DNA of 36,666 nucleotides from Gnetum montanum (GCA_015680685.1 MNCI01034296.1:324407-361072), one strand, 5' to 3'. Positions 1 to 10,783 are shown, counted from the first letter of the stretch. Notes: generated by a model from the letters alone, not told the origin. A program made the numbers and translations.

Positions 1-349
1 AGTAACGATTAGCGTTTGGTAGCCACAGTTGCACAGTTCAGGGTGTGTACGGCAAGTGGGAACGGATGCTAACACTAGGACTTAGTGCTGTAGTTAGAGT
101 TAGTTATAGTTTTTCAACCCTTCATCGTTTAGCATAGGAGATAAACTGTAAAAGACCAAAAAAATCATATACCTCAAACTTGCTTAACCATACACCGTGA
201 CACATATAAGCAAGCCTGGGAAGACAACGATTAATTAACCCCAAGTGTTCCTTGCGGCATTTAGGCATTTAGTCTGCGGAGTTCGACCGGATCACACGTG
301 CTACGCTCATTTCGTATGGTTGAGTGTAGGGGTACCTTGCCACTCATCA
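1..349 (+). repeat. 3' part of a Ty3/gypsy LTR (cut by window start)
   Basis: The stretch matches, block by block, the 3' half of the complete LTR at 23552-24319: the AACGATTAGCGTTTGGTA block, the TGTACGGCAAGTGGGAACGG block, the GGGAAGACAACGATTA block and the terminal ATGGTTGAGTGTAGGGGTAC block ending in CATCA. It is clearly diverged from both LTRs of the large element, so it is a different insertion. Its 5' part lies outside the window. No primer-binding site follows the end, so it is a solo LTR, a 3' LTR or a rearranged 5' LTR. Confidence 0.75.
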
Positions 350-461
350 CCATTCTTGTTCTATGTAAGCACATAAGCACTTAATCCTTCGAGTTCAACC
401 AAATCACGTGTGAACGCTTGTATTCATATGGTTGGGTGTAGGGGTACCTCACCGCTCATCA
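238..461 (+). repeat. Tandem duplication of the LTR-terminal ~110 bp
   Basis: The final ~110 bp of the LTR occur twice in a row, about 238-349 and 350-461. Both copies carry the GAGTTC(G/A)ACC block, the ATATGGTTG or GTATGGTTG block, the TGTAGGGGTACC block and end in CTCATCA. The second copy resembles the canonical LTR more in its first half (CACATAAGCACTTA), so the two copies have diverged independently or come from different LTRs. Confidence 0.65.
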
Positions 462-1640
462 AGCATCAAACCTTTTTTTCATGTTTTTTGTTATACTTTC
501 ACATTTCTTATCATTTTTTATTCTTTAATATCTTTCAAATTCTATTCTTACCTATTTCTCATTCTTCTATGATTTTTACTATTTCTCATGTATGTATTTT
601 TGTTGATTTTTCTAATAGAGTATAAAGGAATAAATGAGATGTAGTTAAAACAATAATAATTTCACCCTATGTTATCAAATCATTAAAAGACTGATTTTAT
701 ATATAGTGAGACCACATCATCCATCCACTCATTTCCACTAATAAGAGGTTCTTACCATGGACATAATGACATTCTTTTTACAATAAAACTAAAATAAACT
801 TGTGATCATTTTGCCTAAATGGAAAATTAAAGAACCAAGTAAGAATGAAAAGAGTATGACATTAAGGGAATTTATGGATTTCTTAAAAATACTACAATGA
901 GTCTTATCCTACTATTAAGTTGTATTAGTTACTTGAGTTTTAATGAAAAATGAAAGTATATTCTAAAATAAATGCTGCCTTACCATATCATTGAAAAGAC
1001 ATGTTACCCATGCCTAAAGATAGGTAACTTCTCAAAAGTTTCAAGGTTTCTTGAACTGACATTAATTACAAGACTAAACAAACATGTTACCCATGCCTGA
1101 AGGCACTCCTCTATCCAATGGCTAAGTCTCCTTCAAACTAAACTATGTTAATAAATTTCTTCCTTGTACTTTATTACCAAGTGTTAATATTCTTTGCAGT
1201 TGTGATAGCCTTGTGGTTGTTATTTTTGAGATGATATAATGTGATGTCACTAGTAAATGGTATGAACTTGGTTTGGATCTTGGATGGAAAGGTTAATTAT
1301 CATTCAAACCATTCATTACACATAGAATTCATTATGCTTACAGTAAGGGACCTCATGTCCCATTTTCTACAATCCTTGCTACTATCATTCCACCTCACTA
1401 TTATGTATAATCATAATTTGATAGTTTTGTATAATATGGTGTCATTTTCTTATTGAGGCAATACTAATATGTGTGTTTTGGAAGACAAGTATGCTTTACA
1501 TTCAACTCCCTTAAGTACCTACGAACACTTGTAGGTGTGGTTATACAAGGGCATTAAGTGCAAGAGTCTACTTTAGGAAGGACCCACTTGTATAACTCTT
1601 ATGTTTCATGCTTGATGCCCAATTTCACATCATCTTGTAA
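462..1640 (+). mobile_element. Diverged copy of the gypsy post-integrase region
   Basis: It begins with a T-rich run and then follows, in order, landmarks of the region between integrase and 3' LTR at 30420-31640: GAGACCACATC.TCCA, the AACCAAGTAAGAATGAAAAGAG block, the exact motif GTTACCCATGCCTGAAGG at about 1085-1102, and a TTGAGGCA block. Similarity is patchy. No ORF of note is seen; a short open stretch at 808-900 corresponds to the open frame at 30797-30964. Gag and pol are absent between the LTR end and this block. Confidence 0.5.
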
Positions 1641-2574
1641 CTCCTAACCACTTACACCATCCTAATTATTTTTTTACATATTCATATTCATCCATATGTT
1701 CATCAATTTTAGTCAACCATCTCCTAAAAACACATAACTACCTTACCTTGTCCAAACTCCTTTTTTTCACATGACTTCAATGATAAATTCTTATATTCTA
1801 AGCATCATCTATGATAAATAACCCTTTGGACCATCTCCATACCTTCTAGACCATCTACTATATCCAAATTTTTCATCAAAAATAACACAAAATTTTAAAA
1901 ATTTCAATGATGATATCGTAGATTCAATATATTAGCCCCTACAATATTGCATCCATGATGTCATATCTATAATATATCCCTAACAAAAATCTATATATAT
2001 GCATGATGTGTTAGGAAATTTTTTTCATTTTTCCATTTCACACCTAGGAGTCTATGTTGTTTCTCTTACCTCCAAACATCAAAGAGTCATATCTTCCTCA
2101 CCACACATCCAATTTAAGCCATTCTTATTTCCTTTTGCTCACAAAGTGACCAACTTAGTCACAGGGAAGGGTACTGCACATAGTGTTTGCAAATTACATC
2201 AAATTTTTCTAATGCATGGAAGAACCAAGGGTAAGAACAATAAAAGATGATTACGTTATAACCTAACATAAGCTAATAAACCTAATGATTCCTCCCAAAC
2301 AACCATGTGAACATGTTTTAGACAAGAAATTAAAGATTGTGATAGGTCATCCAAGATAAATTTGTTTATAATCATTAAAAATTATTCAATAAGGGGTTTT
2401 CCTTATAAAAGGTTTTATCCAAGTTACAAATTTTTCTCTACAATCCCAATTAAAACTAAAGTTAATAATAAGGAATGATTTTGATCAAAACCTAAAAAGT
2501 CAAGAAAGGGTTATGAACTATTAGAGATTTTTTTTGAATTATTTGGGTAATCTTAAAATTCTTCATGATTTAAT
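1641..2574. other. AT-rich stretch without recognised gene
   Basis: The sequence is AT-rich with stops in all frames apart from a short 83-codon frame (1999-2250, +) that resembles nothing I recognise. It lies between the post-pol-like block and the ORF beginning at 2575, so it is probably internal retrotransposon DNA. Confidence 0.4.
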
Positions 2575-3270
2575 ATGCCTCCCAAGAGATCCAAAGTAGA
2601 AGGACCATCACAACCAAGAGGAAAAATACCCAAAGAAAGAGGTAGAGAACAAGTTGAAGAACAAACTCCACTTGCAAAGCAAGTGACCCATTCTTACAGC
2701 ATTCATCAGCACACACCTGTGACAGACCAATATGCACAAGCAAATGTTGATGCACCACATGCTCCAAAGCAGGGACAAGGCTTCAAACTCTTAAATGAAG
2801 GTTTGCAAGCAATATAAGAGAAGTTCATTATGTCCACTATCATAGTAAAGTTAAATTTTGGACCTTTTATGGAGTTTACACCTACTAAAGTTCATGAAAC
2901 CCTACAGACCTCTCCTTTATGATCCACCATTTCAAGCAATGGTGAAAGGTACTTGGCAAGATTTTATCAATTTTTAAAGAACAAACACGATGATGCTACT
3001 ATGAAAGTTAAGGGAATCACAATTCCTTATTTAGTGGAGGCAATAGCAAAGGTATTAAATACTCCAAATGTCGAAGCCAATATTACTCAAATATCTACAA
3101 GGTCTAACATAGATGCAAGGAACTTATGACTACAAAGGGCCTACATAACCATTAAGAAAGAGGATAGCAGATTATCCACAACAGAAAACATCTATTTCAA
3201 GATTTTCACATACCACATATTCCCAAAAAAATACTTAATCAAATTTCCATCTGTGTTGCCAAAGGAAGTG
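2575..3270 (+). pseudogene. Broken retrotransposon ORF, plant transposon-protein type
   Basis: It starts with ATG and MPPKRSKVEGPSQPRGK, a basic and proline-rich opening common in accessory ORFs of plant Ty3/gypsy elements. The first open part is 80 codons and ends in TAA. The same frame remains readable with scattered stops to about 3270. The segment RYLARFYQFLKN followed by VKGITIPYL and, later, LQRAYITIKKEDSRLSTTEN resembles the domain often annotated as putative plant transposon protein in Athila or Tat-like elements; this family match is from memory of its pattern and is unconfirmed. It lies downstream of a post-pol-like block in the same orientation, which fits an accessory or env-position ORF. 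It is a pseudogene. The alternative is part of a gag gene from another element. Confidence 0.4.
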
Positions 3271-3374
3271 TCATCCTAATGGAGAAATTCCAGGACAATA
3301 TTGTCCATTTGATGTTTTTGGAAATACAAAGGAGATTTGAGGAGAAGAAGATAAGGAAACCTACTCTGCCATTC

Positions 3375-3514
3375 CCTTGTCCTATTAGAAGATTGTTCTT
3401 ACAAGCAAAAATTTTGGACTACACTAATGATGTTCTCTGCAAAGCCTTGTCTTATCAAAAGATTGTGCTAACAAGTAGGAATTTTGAACTACACTGATGA
3501 TGTTATCTAATGCA
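3375..3514. repeat. 70-bp tandem duplication
   Basis: Two diverged copies with period 70 begin at CCTTGTC.TAT (3375 and 3445) and share GAAGATTGT or AAAGATTGT, ACAAGNANNAATTTTG and ACTACACT.ATGATGTT. It sits at the left edge of the minus-strand pararetrovirus-like remnant and near the end of the plus-strand ORF remnant. Confidence 0.7.
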
Positions 3515-4303
3515 CTACTGATTTTGGTAGCAAAGTCTTCTTATCCTCCATTGTTCTTTTCTATGCCTTTTCAACTAGAAATCGTTTTTCATAAGGAGTT
3601 ATGAGAAACTTGGTTGGAACTTTGGATGTGACCACATCTATTTCTTCTTCTTCAATAGATGATTCATTTTTTCAAAATAGCGGTAGATGTTCTAGACAAT
3701 CATGAGTATTAAGAAACTATTTAGCATCTACATTATTACCACTTGTGCTAGCACCTGAATCCTACAAAATAAAAAATGGGTTAATAAAACTTATTGCAGA
3801 TGATGCTAAGGAGAACTTTTCTTCTTTAGAGTTTGGTTTTTGATATTTGTTGAGAAATTGTTCTAGCTCTTCTAAATCCTTTGTGGCCCAGTCTACTTCA
3901 TCCTCTTCTTCTATCCATTGACCTTGCATCATATAAAACAGGGGAAACTTCTCTTCACCCTCTTTAGTTTCAGGTTTTGTCTATTCATCATCCTCTAAAT
4001 CATTGACTTCCTCATCTTCAAATGTGAACTTATACACCTTTTCATTATTTGTCAAGCAATTGTTCAACTGCTCTTCTAACTTGATTGGTTCCCATTCTTC
4101 AATGTACTTATTAAAAAATGCTTTTACCTTCTTTGGAACTTTCCTTTTAGGACATTAATAAGCATAATGACCTCTTTGCTTACAATTATAGTAGCAAACA
4201 CTTTTTCTATTAACAGGCTACTTCCTTCTTTTGATGTATCTATTAGGTAGAAACCTTCTTGGTCTTGTCAACAATATTCTACTCCTTTATCTGTAAGGAA
4301 CAC
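3515..4303 (-). pseudogene. Zinc knuckle and aspartic protease of a pararetrovirus-like polyprotein
   Basis: Reading the minus strand, a basic segment leads to a knuckle of the form C-Y-Y-N-C-K-Q-R-G-H-Y-A-Y-stop-C-P (first Cys codon at 4196). This is CX4HX4C spaced normally, but with three residues rather than two between the first two cysteines and a stop codon in the last loop. A strongly acidic stretch follows. In the same frame, 145 codons later, comes DSGAS (Asp codon at 3761-3759), the retroviral-type aspartic protease site, preceded by a stop. Only about three stops interrupt this ~145-codon span, so it is recent enough to be read. The order capsid-like block, knuckle, protease is shared by Caulimoviridae and Metaviridae. 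No RT is found beyond it because the remnant ends near the 70-bp duplication. Confidence 0.5.
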
Positions 4304-4305
4304 TT

Positions 4306-4803
4306 TTAGGAAACCCCTTCTAGTCTTCTTCTTGAATGGTTTCCTAGGTTTCTTACCAAATGTATCCACTCATCTATCCGGGCACAGGCTGCAGCTATTG
4401 GCAGAATCTTCAATAGACTAATTTGATAATAGGCCTTTTGCAATTCTTGTCTTACCATATGAATTATATCCACAAAATAGACTAATGAAAAGTCTATGTT
4501 GGTAGATATAGCATTATACAACATTATTTGCCCTATCTTATTTGGTAATGAACTCAGATACATATAAGCCGTTAATTGATCTCTATGTAGAGCTAATCTA
4601 TACACCTCTTTACTGTATCCAGTACTATATTGTTCAAAATCTTCTAATTTATGCAATCTCCTTTGGCTAAGCAACAACTTATCTTGAAGCCTTAATTTTG
4701 CAAACAGATCTACAATGAATTTAGTGATTATGTAATAAACAAACCTTAAAGTCAGCTTTGCAAGACTTACTCTTGAGTGGCAGCATCTAAACTTTCCCAC
4801 CAA
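4306..4803 (-). pseudogene. Capsid-like block of the pararetrovirus-like polyprotein
   Basis: An open frame of 165 codons is the longest uninterrupted coding stretch of this remnant. Its central part is rich in Leu, Tyr and Gln and contains LHKLEDFEQYSTGY and LSSLPNKIGQIML, which fits a helical retroelement or pararetrovirus capsid domain placed just before a zinc knuckle. A frameshift near its downstream end separates it from the knuckle and protease frame, which is one frame over. The ATG used for this open frame is probably internal, because related coding potential continues upstream. Assignment to a pararetrovirus rather than a gypsy gag rests on the long coding region upstream and is uncertain. 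Confidence 0.45.
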
Positions 4804-6965
4804 TGCTGAACTTGTCCCTTGTGGCTCTGGTCAGGCCAACTATAATAGCTATCCTTTCATCAACCCTTAAAAAGGTCTAAGCAACTCACAATTGATTGAC
4901 CCACAATCAGACTAGGTGCAGTACTTCCTTCAACAATAGATAATCAATGTCAATTAGTGGAACTAAGGCTACCTGCATTTCTTAAAGGGTTGAAAATGAC
5001 GATGGTGCTTCATACAACTTTGTTAAATAGGACATCATTATCCATCCTTGATAATTATCACCTTCATCTAATGAATTAGAAGGGATTGGCTTCTTCAAAT
5101 GTTTTTCTTTCTTCAATTTTTCTATTTTTTTGCACAAAGCAACCTTGTGTTTTGTAGAGCCTTTGATGTTTTCTCAAATTAGCCTTCATAGGAGGAACTT
5201 TCAACTAATTTTTAAGAGTAAATACTTCTTGCAAGAAATTCTTTTTCTTTCTCATTATGTTTTCTAACTTCATCTTCATATATATTCATATGACTAAGCA
5301 CTTCATCTAGCTTATATTCTATATTATTGGGATTTTACTATAGTACAATGACCAATGCATTAAGTAATTCAACTGACAAATCTCTTCCTTTTGATTATGT
5401 TGCAAATTTGCTGAATGCTCAAGCAAATAGCTACAATCGGCTCTAGTGTCTCGGACTGGATCTTCAAAAACTATCGTGTGGTAGGATCCTTGTGGAGGTC
5501 ACTTTCCACCATGTATTAGCTTCCTTCCTTTTACTTCTGTAGATTGCATCATAAACAACATGCCTTTGCAATCATAGTTAGGAGAAGTGGCTTGAGCTTT
5601 GCCCTTAGACAACGCTCCTTCTTCATATTTCTCTATAGGCAAGACTGGAGGTAGAGCTTGCAATTCGATTACAACAACGCACCCAAATTTCTGAATTGGA
5701 TATTTACTCCATCACTTTTTTGTTTTCTTGGACGTCTAGAACTCCTAATCTTTTAAAAACTTCTGAATTCTTGGAAAACCTTGAACATAGCCATTTGCTT
5801 CTATGGATCGTCCACAAGCTAGCAAATGTGTGCTTCCTACCAAGAATTTCACTTCCCACTTCAACTTGTGGTTCATAAATATGGTGCTGGTTAGCTGGAA
5901 TGTTCCTCTTGCACCAATTGCTACATAGACTGATCTAGGTAATAACTTGACTCCATGGATTTCCACACAAAGGGACAAGGCTAGAGATATATGTTCATCA
6001 TATAATGATAACTAAACATAAAGCATCAGCATTCAAAATGCCACGAAATGAACAGACTTTACCCATCTCCTAGATTAAATCAGGATTGTTTTACATTCCA
6101 TCCCACAAACACAGCTATCTAACAATGTTACCAAAAATTCAACACCAATGTCATAATTGAATTTTGAAGTTACTAAAATGTCGATCTGTCTAAGATGCAC
6201 CAATGATATCCTTGCTACTTTCACCTCATGACTTCTTCTTCAATAAAGAAATGTAGAAAGATTGGTCTAATCCCATTGCCTTTGATGTCCAAAATGGCTT
6301 CTAACTGCTTGACAGATGTGGTGAATCTAGCTGAGAACATATTGGAGAATGAATAGATGGCTTCTTTAGGAACTTCAAGAAATTCCATTTTTCCATGAAG
6401 AGCAACAAAAGACTTACTACTAAGCATTGCTTCATGAAACAGAATAACTACCTTTTAGTCTTTAGACATTTCTACATCAATTTGAGATTGAACGTCTATA
6501 GCTTTTCCTCTCATCATGAAAGCCCAATGAGTTTCCCAATCTATTTCTTCCAAGTCATTAAAATCTTCTCTAATACCTTCTTCAAGAGCCAGTCAATACA
6601 TCCAATCTTCAAACCTTCTTACATCTATGTCTACAACTCTCCTTTCTATAGTTTCTTCATCATTTATTGTAGCAAAATATTCATTATACACCTCAATGTC
6701 TCTAGCTTCAATTCTTGGAATAAGCTTTACATCATATTCATCAAATGGCTCATTATCCTCTAAATATTCAGACAACTGATCTAACCTTGAGATAGGCATA
6801 TCCCACTCATTTGACCATGCTTGTACACCAAAGATGTCATATACTAGGAATTTGAATTCTTCTTCTACTTCTTTAACAATACCTTTGCCTTTATCATTCT
6901 ACTTCACTATACTGCTTTCAATTTTTCCAAGAGCACTTCTAGGTCTAGGACAAATTTGACTAGTA
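4804..6965 (-). pseudogene. N-terminal region of the pararetrovirus-like polyprotein, much broken
   Basis: Coding character continues upstream of the capsid-like block for about 2 kb, with many frameshifts and stops. The clearest piece runs from about 6895 to 6593 and contains VEEEFKFLVYDIFGVQAW and then ISRLDQLSEYLEDNEPFDEY, an acidic segment. Further pieces are at 6427-6221 (LEVPKEAIYSFSNMFSARFT) and 5978-5745 (SVYVAIGARGTFQLTST). In Caulimoviridae with one large ORF, a movement-type domain lies in this position; these pieces could be that domain, but I cannot confirm it by motif. The whole 3515-6965 unit is one orientation, with no LTR of its own. Confidence 0.35.
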
Positions 6966-7039
6966 GGCCATGGTTATGCATATTATTACCAACTTACAAT
7001 CGCATTCAAACAACTTTTTGCCAACCCTTAGCAAAATTC

Positions 7040-7714
7040 TTGCAATTTGTTTTCATAGAGTTAGAGTGAATGCCCGCAATGTGGTGAATTACAATTATAC
7101 AAAATTTTTATTCAACTATATTGTTCCTTGACAAAATTCATGAACAGCAATAAAGATCAAGATTGTTCTCATCATTGCATCATATCAATTAGCATAGTTT
7201 TACTTTTCCATAATGTTTACTTTTATTCAGTTATTTACTTTTACTAAGTCCTTTAATATTCCAATGTCTAGTAGTAAGGTGAAATAAGTACAACTAATTT
7301 CGAGCATAAAGTGTAATTGTTTGGTAACCTAGTTGTACCTTTGTTTGATTCGCTCAGTAATGAAGTTGCTTGGTAATCCTAATAACAGTTACATCAATCC
7401 ATGATGTGTACTAAAAACTAGGAACATATGCTTATCACCATAGGATGGAATAGATTTACATTTTCATTGTACTTAGAAATAAAAATTATATTCATTTCCA
7501 CCATGATTACACTTAGCTTTATTAAGAGCCACTCAACATCAATTTATCGTATACCTAACTATGAGTTAAACTATATGCACTAACTCTAAGTGGGAAGACA
7601 ATGATCACAAACTTAATATCAACTAACTAATATACTTAAATTGTCCAAAGATTATGATATGGTCACACATAAACACTTGTGACTTGAATGGTTGAGTGTA
7701 CCCAACCATTTATC
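7040..7714 (+). repeat. Diverged LTR, plus orientation
   Basis: The sequence aligns along its length with the reverse complement of 21863-22620: GTTTTCATAG, AGAGTGAATGC.NGCAATGTGGTG, AATAAAGATCNAGATTGTT, TTTGGTAA or CTTGGTAATCC, AGTGGGAAGACAAT and the terminal GGTTGAGTGTA block ending in ATCA. It therefore belongs to the same LTR family as the others in the window but to an older or different subfamily. No coding region flanks it in a matching orientation, so it is probably a solo LTR. The 5' boundary is soft and could be up to 60 bp further left. Confidence 0.6.
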
Positions 7715-8160
7715 ACTTACCAATGCCTATATGAAATTCTTTCACTCTAAGTCTATTTAGTTTCCTAAACCCATTGGTGCTTGAATATATAAAGATGTTG
7801 GATCCCAAGACTATTGCATTCAAATAGCTTACAACTTGCAAGATAGAATCTTCAGAAATCCAAAAATCAAAAAGAAAAAGTTGAACCCAACAAATCTCCA
7901 AATTTACCTTAACAAAACCAAACAAGTTCCTTAATTTAAAAAGTCCAATTTAAGAAAACACCTTGATATCTTACCCACTCCAAAAGTTGCAAGGCTAATA
8001 GCTGAAAAACAAAAAAAAAAGTCATTAGATAAAATTCTAGGTCATTAAGGATAAACCATTATGTTAAAAAAATTAGTTTAGTTCAAGCATGTGCTTTTTA
8101 GTTTGTAAGTTGTAGTTTCAATCTAAAGGGGTATGCTAAAACACATCCTAAAAATATATT
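7715..8160. other. No recognisable feature
   Basis: AT-rich intergenic sequence; nothing coding or structured was recognised on either strand. Confidence 0.4.
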
Positions 8161-8368
8161 ACGGTGATAGTTTACAAAAATGATGAGATTCAACTATTAT
8201 AATTACCATCCATGGATACTCACTTATCCATCAAGAAAAATAAGGTGTTGGACTTGTCGTATAAGTCTTGGTCTACAGATCACAAGTTCAATTTTACTAA
8301 GTAACACTAAGTTGTAAACTTCTATAAATCTGAAGATGTATCTATGTTTCAATTATTTTGAATTCCAA

Positions 8369-8413
8369 CACCACCCACCCCACACCCCAAAACCCCTGGC
8401 CCCCAACCCCCCA
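8369..8413 (-). repeat. C-tract block (G-tracts on minus strand)
   Basis: Repeated C runs of three to six bases are separated by one to four bases, giving at least six G-tracts on the minus strand. Such a pattern is compatible with a G-quadruplex. It lies just before the 160-bp tandem repeat. Confidence 0.6.
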
Positions 8414-8444
8414 AATACTATATCCATAAGTACTTTGATGGCAT

Positions 8445-8766
8445 TGTAATGCCACATTTGCTAAAGTGAGTTTTGGTAAATAGTCCATGAAGATAAGGAA
8501 ACACTCAACCATTATAATTATCATTCATACACACTCATTCATAAAGCACATGTAATTACAAATTCATTACTATGTAGTTTTTGAAAACAAAGGGTGTTAT
8601 TGTAATGCCAACTTTGGTGGCATTTGCTCAAGCGAGTTTTCGTAAATAGTCCATGAAGATAAGGAAAGGTTTGAGCATTAGAATTATCATTCATACACAC
8701 TCATTCTTAACGCACATGTAATTACAAATTCATTAATCGGTACTTTTTGAAAACAAAGGGTGTTAT
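8445..8766. repeat. Tandem repeat, two units of ~156 and ~166 bp
   Basis: Both units begin TGTAATGCCA and end AACAAAGGGTGTTAT. Shared internal blocks include TAAATAGTCCATGAAGATAA, CATTCATACACACTCATTC and CACATGTAATTACAAATTC. A more diverged partial unit may exist at about 8165-8255 (ACTATTATAATTACCATCCAT). No coding potential is seen. Confidence 0.8.
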
Positions 8767-9515
8767 ATCCAAAATTAAGTAGCGTAATTCACTAAAAATT
8801 ATGGAAACAATGTGGTGAAAGTGTTCCCATTTCTCATATCTATTAAATTATCAAAATGAGGTAAATGTTTTTAGATATGGAATATTCATAGGTCGGTCAG
8901 GTTAAACATACGTCAACAACGGCACACTAGCTCATTAAACAAATTCTCAAGAACTGCTTTCGTCTTTATTTTCACAATGAGCTACAATGTTTTTGAAAAT
9001 TATAAAAAACTTTTGCAATGGATATTTCCAAGATAAAGCTGCCACCGCTGCACTACTCACTTTTATCAAAAACAAAACATTAATGAGATTACAATAAGAT
9101 AAAGGCTTGTGACTTGGATTTTTCAGGTTCAATTTCAATGGATTACAATAAGATAAAGATACATAAAAGTTATTCAAAGAAATCGAAGTATGGCTAACAG
9201 ACCGCTAAGGTCTCTACATGGGCCTAATAGAACAGTTCAGTTTCACTATCATTAAAGGCCAAATGCAATAGGAACACCTTTTTAAAAATGAAATGAAATG
9301 CTTCTTAGAATCATGACCCAGAAAGACTCATAACATTCTGTAGGTTTTTCTCTTCTTTCCTAAACGACTGAGTACAGATCTTGGATAAATACATGTAATT
9401 CCCATAACCATGGCCATAAACACGTTTTTTTTTTATTTTTTTGGAATTAGTAGTTAAGCAAATGTATCTTGGATTGTTTCTTAGCATGATGCCAAATGCA
9501 TATCTTAAGTTCTAA
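8767..9515. other. No recognisable gene
   Basis: Intergenic sequence with a short imperfect repeat of TTACAATAAGATAAAG (about 9090 and 9142) and a T-rich run near 9426. No coding region is supported. Confidence 0.4.
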
Positions 9516-9755
9516 CTACCCTGAGATCCAAGTATTTGAATAGTCCAAGGGTGTGAACACATGGTTAGGCCTCAGCCGTACATTGGAAACCCTATATGTG
9601 CAACATTCAAGAACCAAGGAGTCAACAGACTCCGCAACCATGTCAACCATGGCTTTATGGTCCAGTAGAGTCCATGAATCACTATGTCTAAATTCATTCA
9701 AGAGGTGATGTAAATAAACCCAAGAAACGGGACAGGTGCAGCATCTAAGAGGCAA
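9516..9755 (-). CDS. Unrecognised 79-codon open frame, possibly an exon fragment
   Basis: This minus-strand frame has a non-repetitive protein-like composition (His, Cys, Trp and Leu spread through it; the end contains RPNHVFTPLDYSNTW) and differs from the AT-rich flanks. It has no ATG near its start in frame, so if real it would be an exon or a gene fragment. I do not recognise the family, and chance openness is quite possible at this length. Confidence 0.15.
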   Translation of the reverse strand: MPLRCCTCPVSWVYLHHLLNEFRHSDSWTLLDHKAMVDMVAESVDSLVLECCTYRVSNVRLRPNHVFTPLDYSNTWISG

Positions 9756-10639
9756 CGCATAAGACCCTCATCAAAAGCATTTACAACATATCAGCAGGTT
9801 TCCACCAAGTTTAGAAAACATAGTTGTGATTGATGGCCCTCAAGAAGCAATGGGTAAAGAGACCCAGATGTTGACAAAGGGTGTAGATATTCGATTGATG
9901 TGCATCATGTTACCATACCCATCAATGAAAAAAATATTAAAAACCAACAAATAAGAATGTTTGTATTCTTTTTGAAAAGTCCAAAACTTCATGGAAAAAG
10001 ATGTCAGAAATGTAAGAAACTCATTAATAAACTTTTTTGACCTTTCAATTTTCCCATAATAATAAGAGTTCCTTATAAAACCATTCAGTCATGGACAAGA
10101 ATAGTTAATTGCCTCGAACATATTTATTCCACTGCACACAATTGAAAAGCTTCAGAACGCTGGCACCATCCAACAAATATGAACAACAAAAATCTGCAAT
10201 TTGTAAAACATTCAAGAGTTCAGGATATAATCATTATAATTGCAACAAAAGTCACATCAATTAAGAGCATAAAAGTAGAAAAGCGCCTAAAGAAATAACA
10301 TGATAAGCACCCTAAGAGGCTCGCCATCTTATCATCTCAACCATTAAGAATGTATTACAACTAAAAAGCGAAAACGATGTATTTTAAGAGAGTATCTGTA
10401 TAATGGGACATAATTAGTACTCACACAAAAGAACAGAAAGAAGTTAAACATTGTCAAATAATACAATCAGGGATAGAAAATGATACCTGGTGACAGAAAA
10501 TATTTAAATATACCCAACCATGTATGCCTTATAAGATAAGATTTCTGCCAGCAATGCAGCAAGGTAGCAGCGACCAAGTCATTTATATTTATTAGTTTTT
10601 GGAATTTCATTCCTCTAAGTCTAAGAATGGCAAAAATGA
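9756..10639. other. No recognisable gene
   Basis: Non-repetitive AT-rich sequence with stops in all frames. It could be untranslated or intronic DNA linked to the open frame at 9516-9755, but nothing demonstrates this. Confidence 0.35.
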
Positions 10640-10783
10640 GAATCAGTTCAGTTTTATGCCGGGACGATCAACTATGGAAGCCATTTCTCGCTAAGATGAT
10701 TAATGGAAAAATTTAAATGTAAAAGGAATAATTTGCATATGATTTTAATTGATTTAGAAAAAGCTTATCATAAAGCCCCAGAG

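Noticed and set aside
1-7714. One giant LTR element bounded by the LTRs at 1-349 and 7040-7714
   Set aside because: The two LTRs belong to different subfamilies; the first is closer to the large element's LTRs and the second to the solo LTR at 21863. The interior also holds an opposite-strand coding remnant.
8245-8320. Possible SINE B boxes in AAGTTCAATTTT-like words near 8290, and similar words near 8110 and 9128
   Set aside because: No matching A box at the right distance and no target duplications were found.
8445-8766. CRISPR-like or other spaced repeat array
   Set aside because: Units are long, adjacent and without spacers; this is an ordinary plant tandem repeat.
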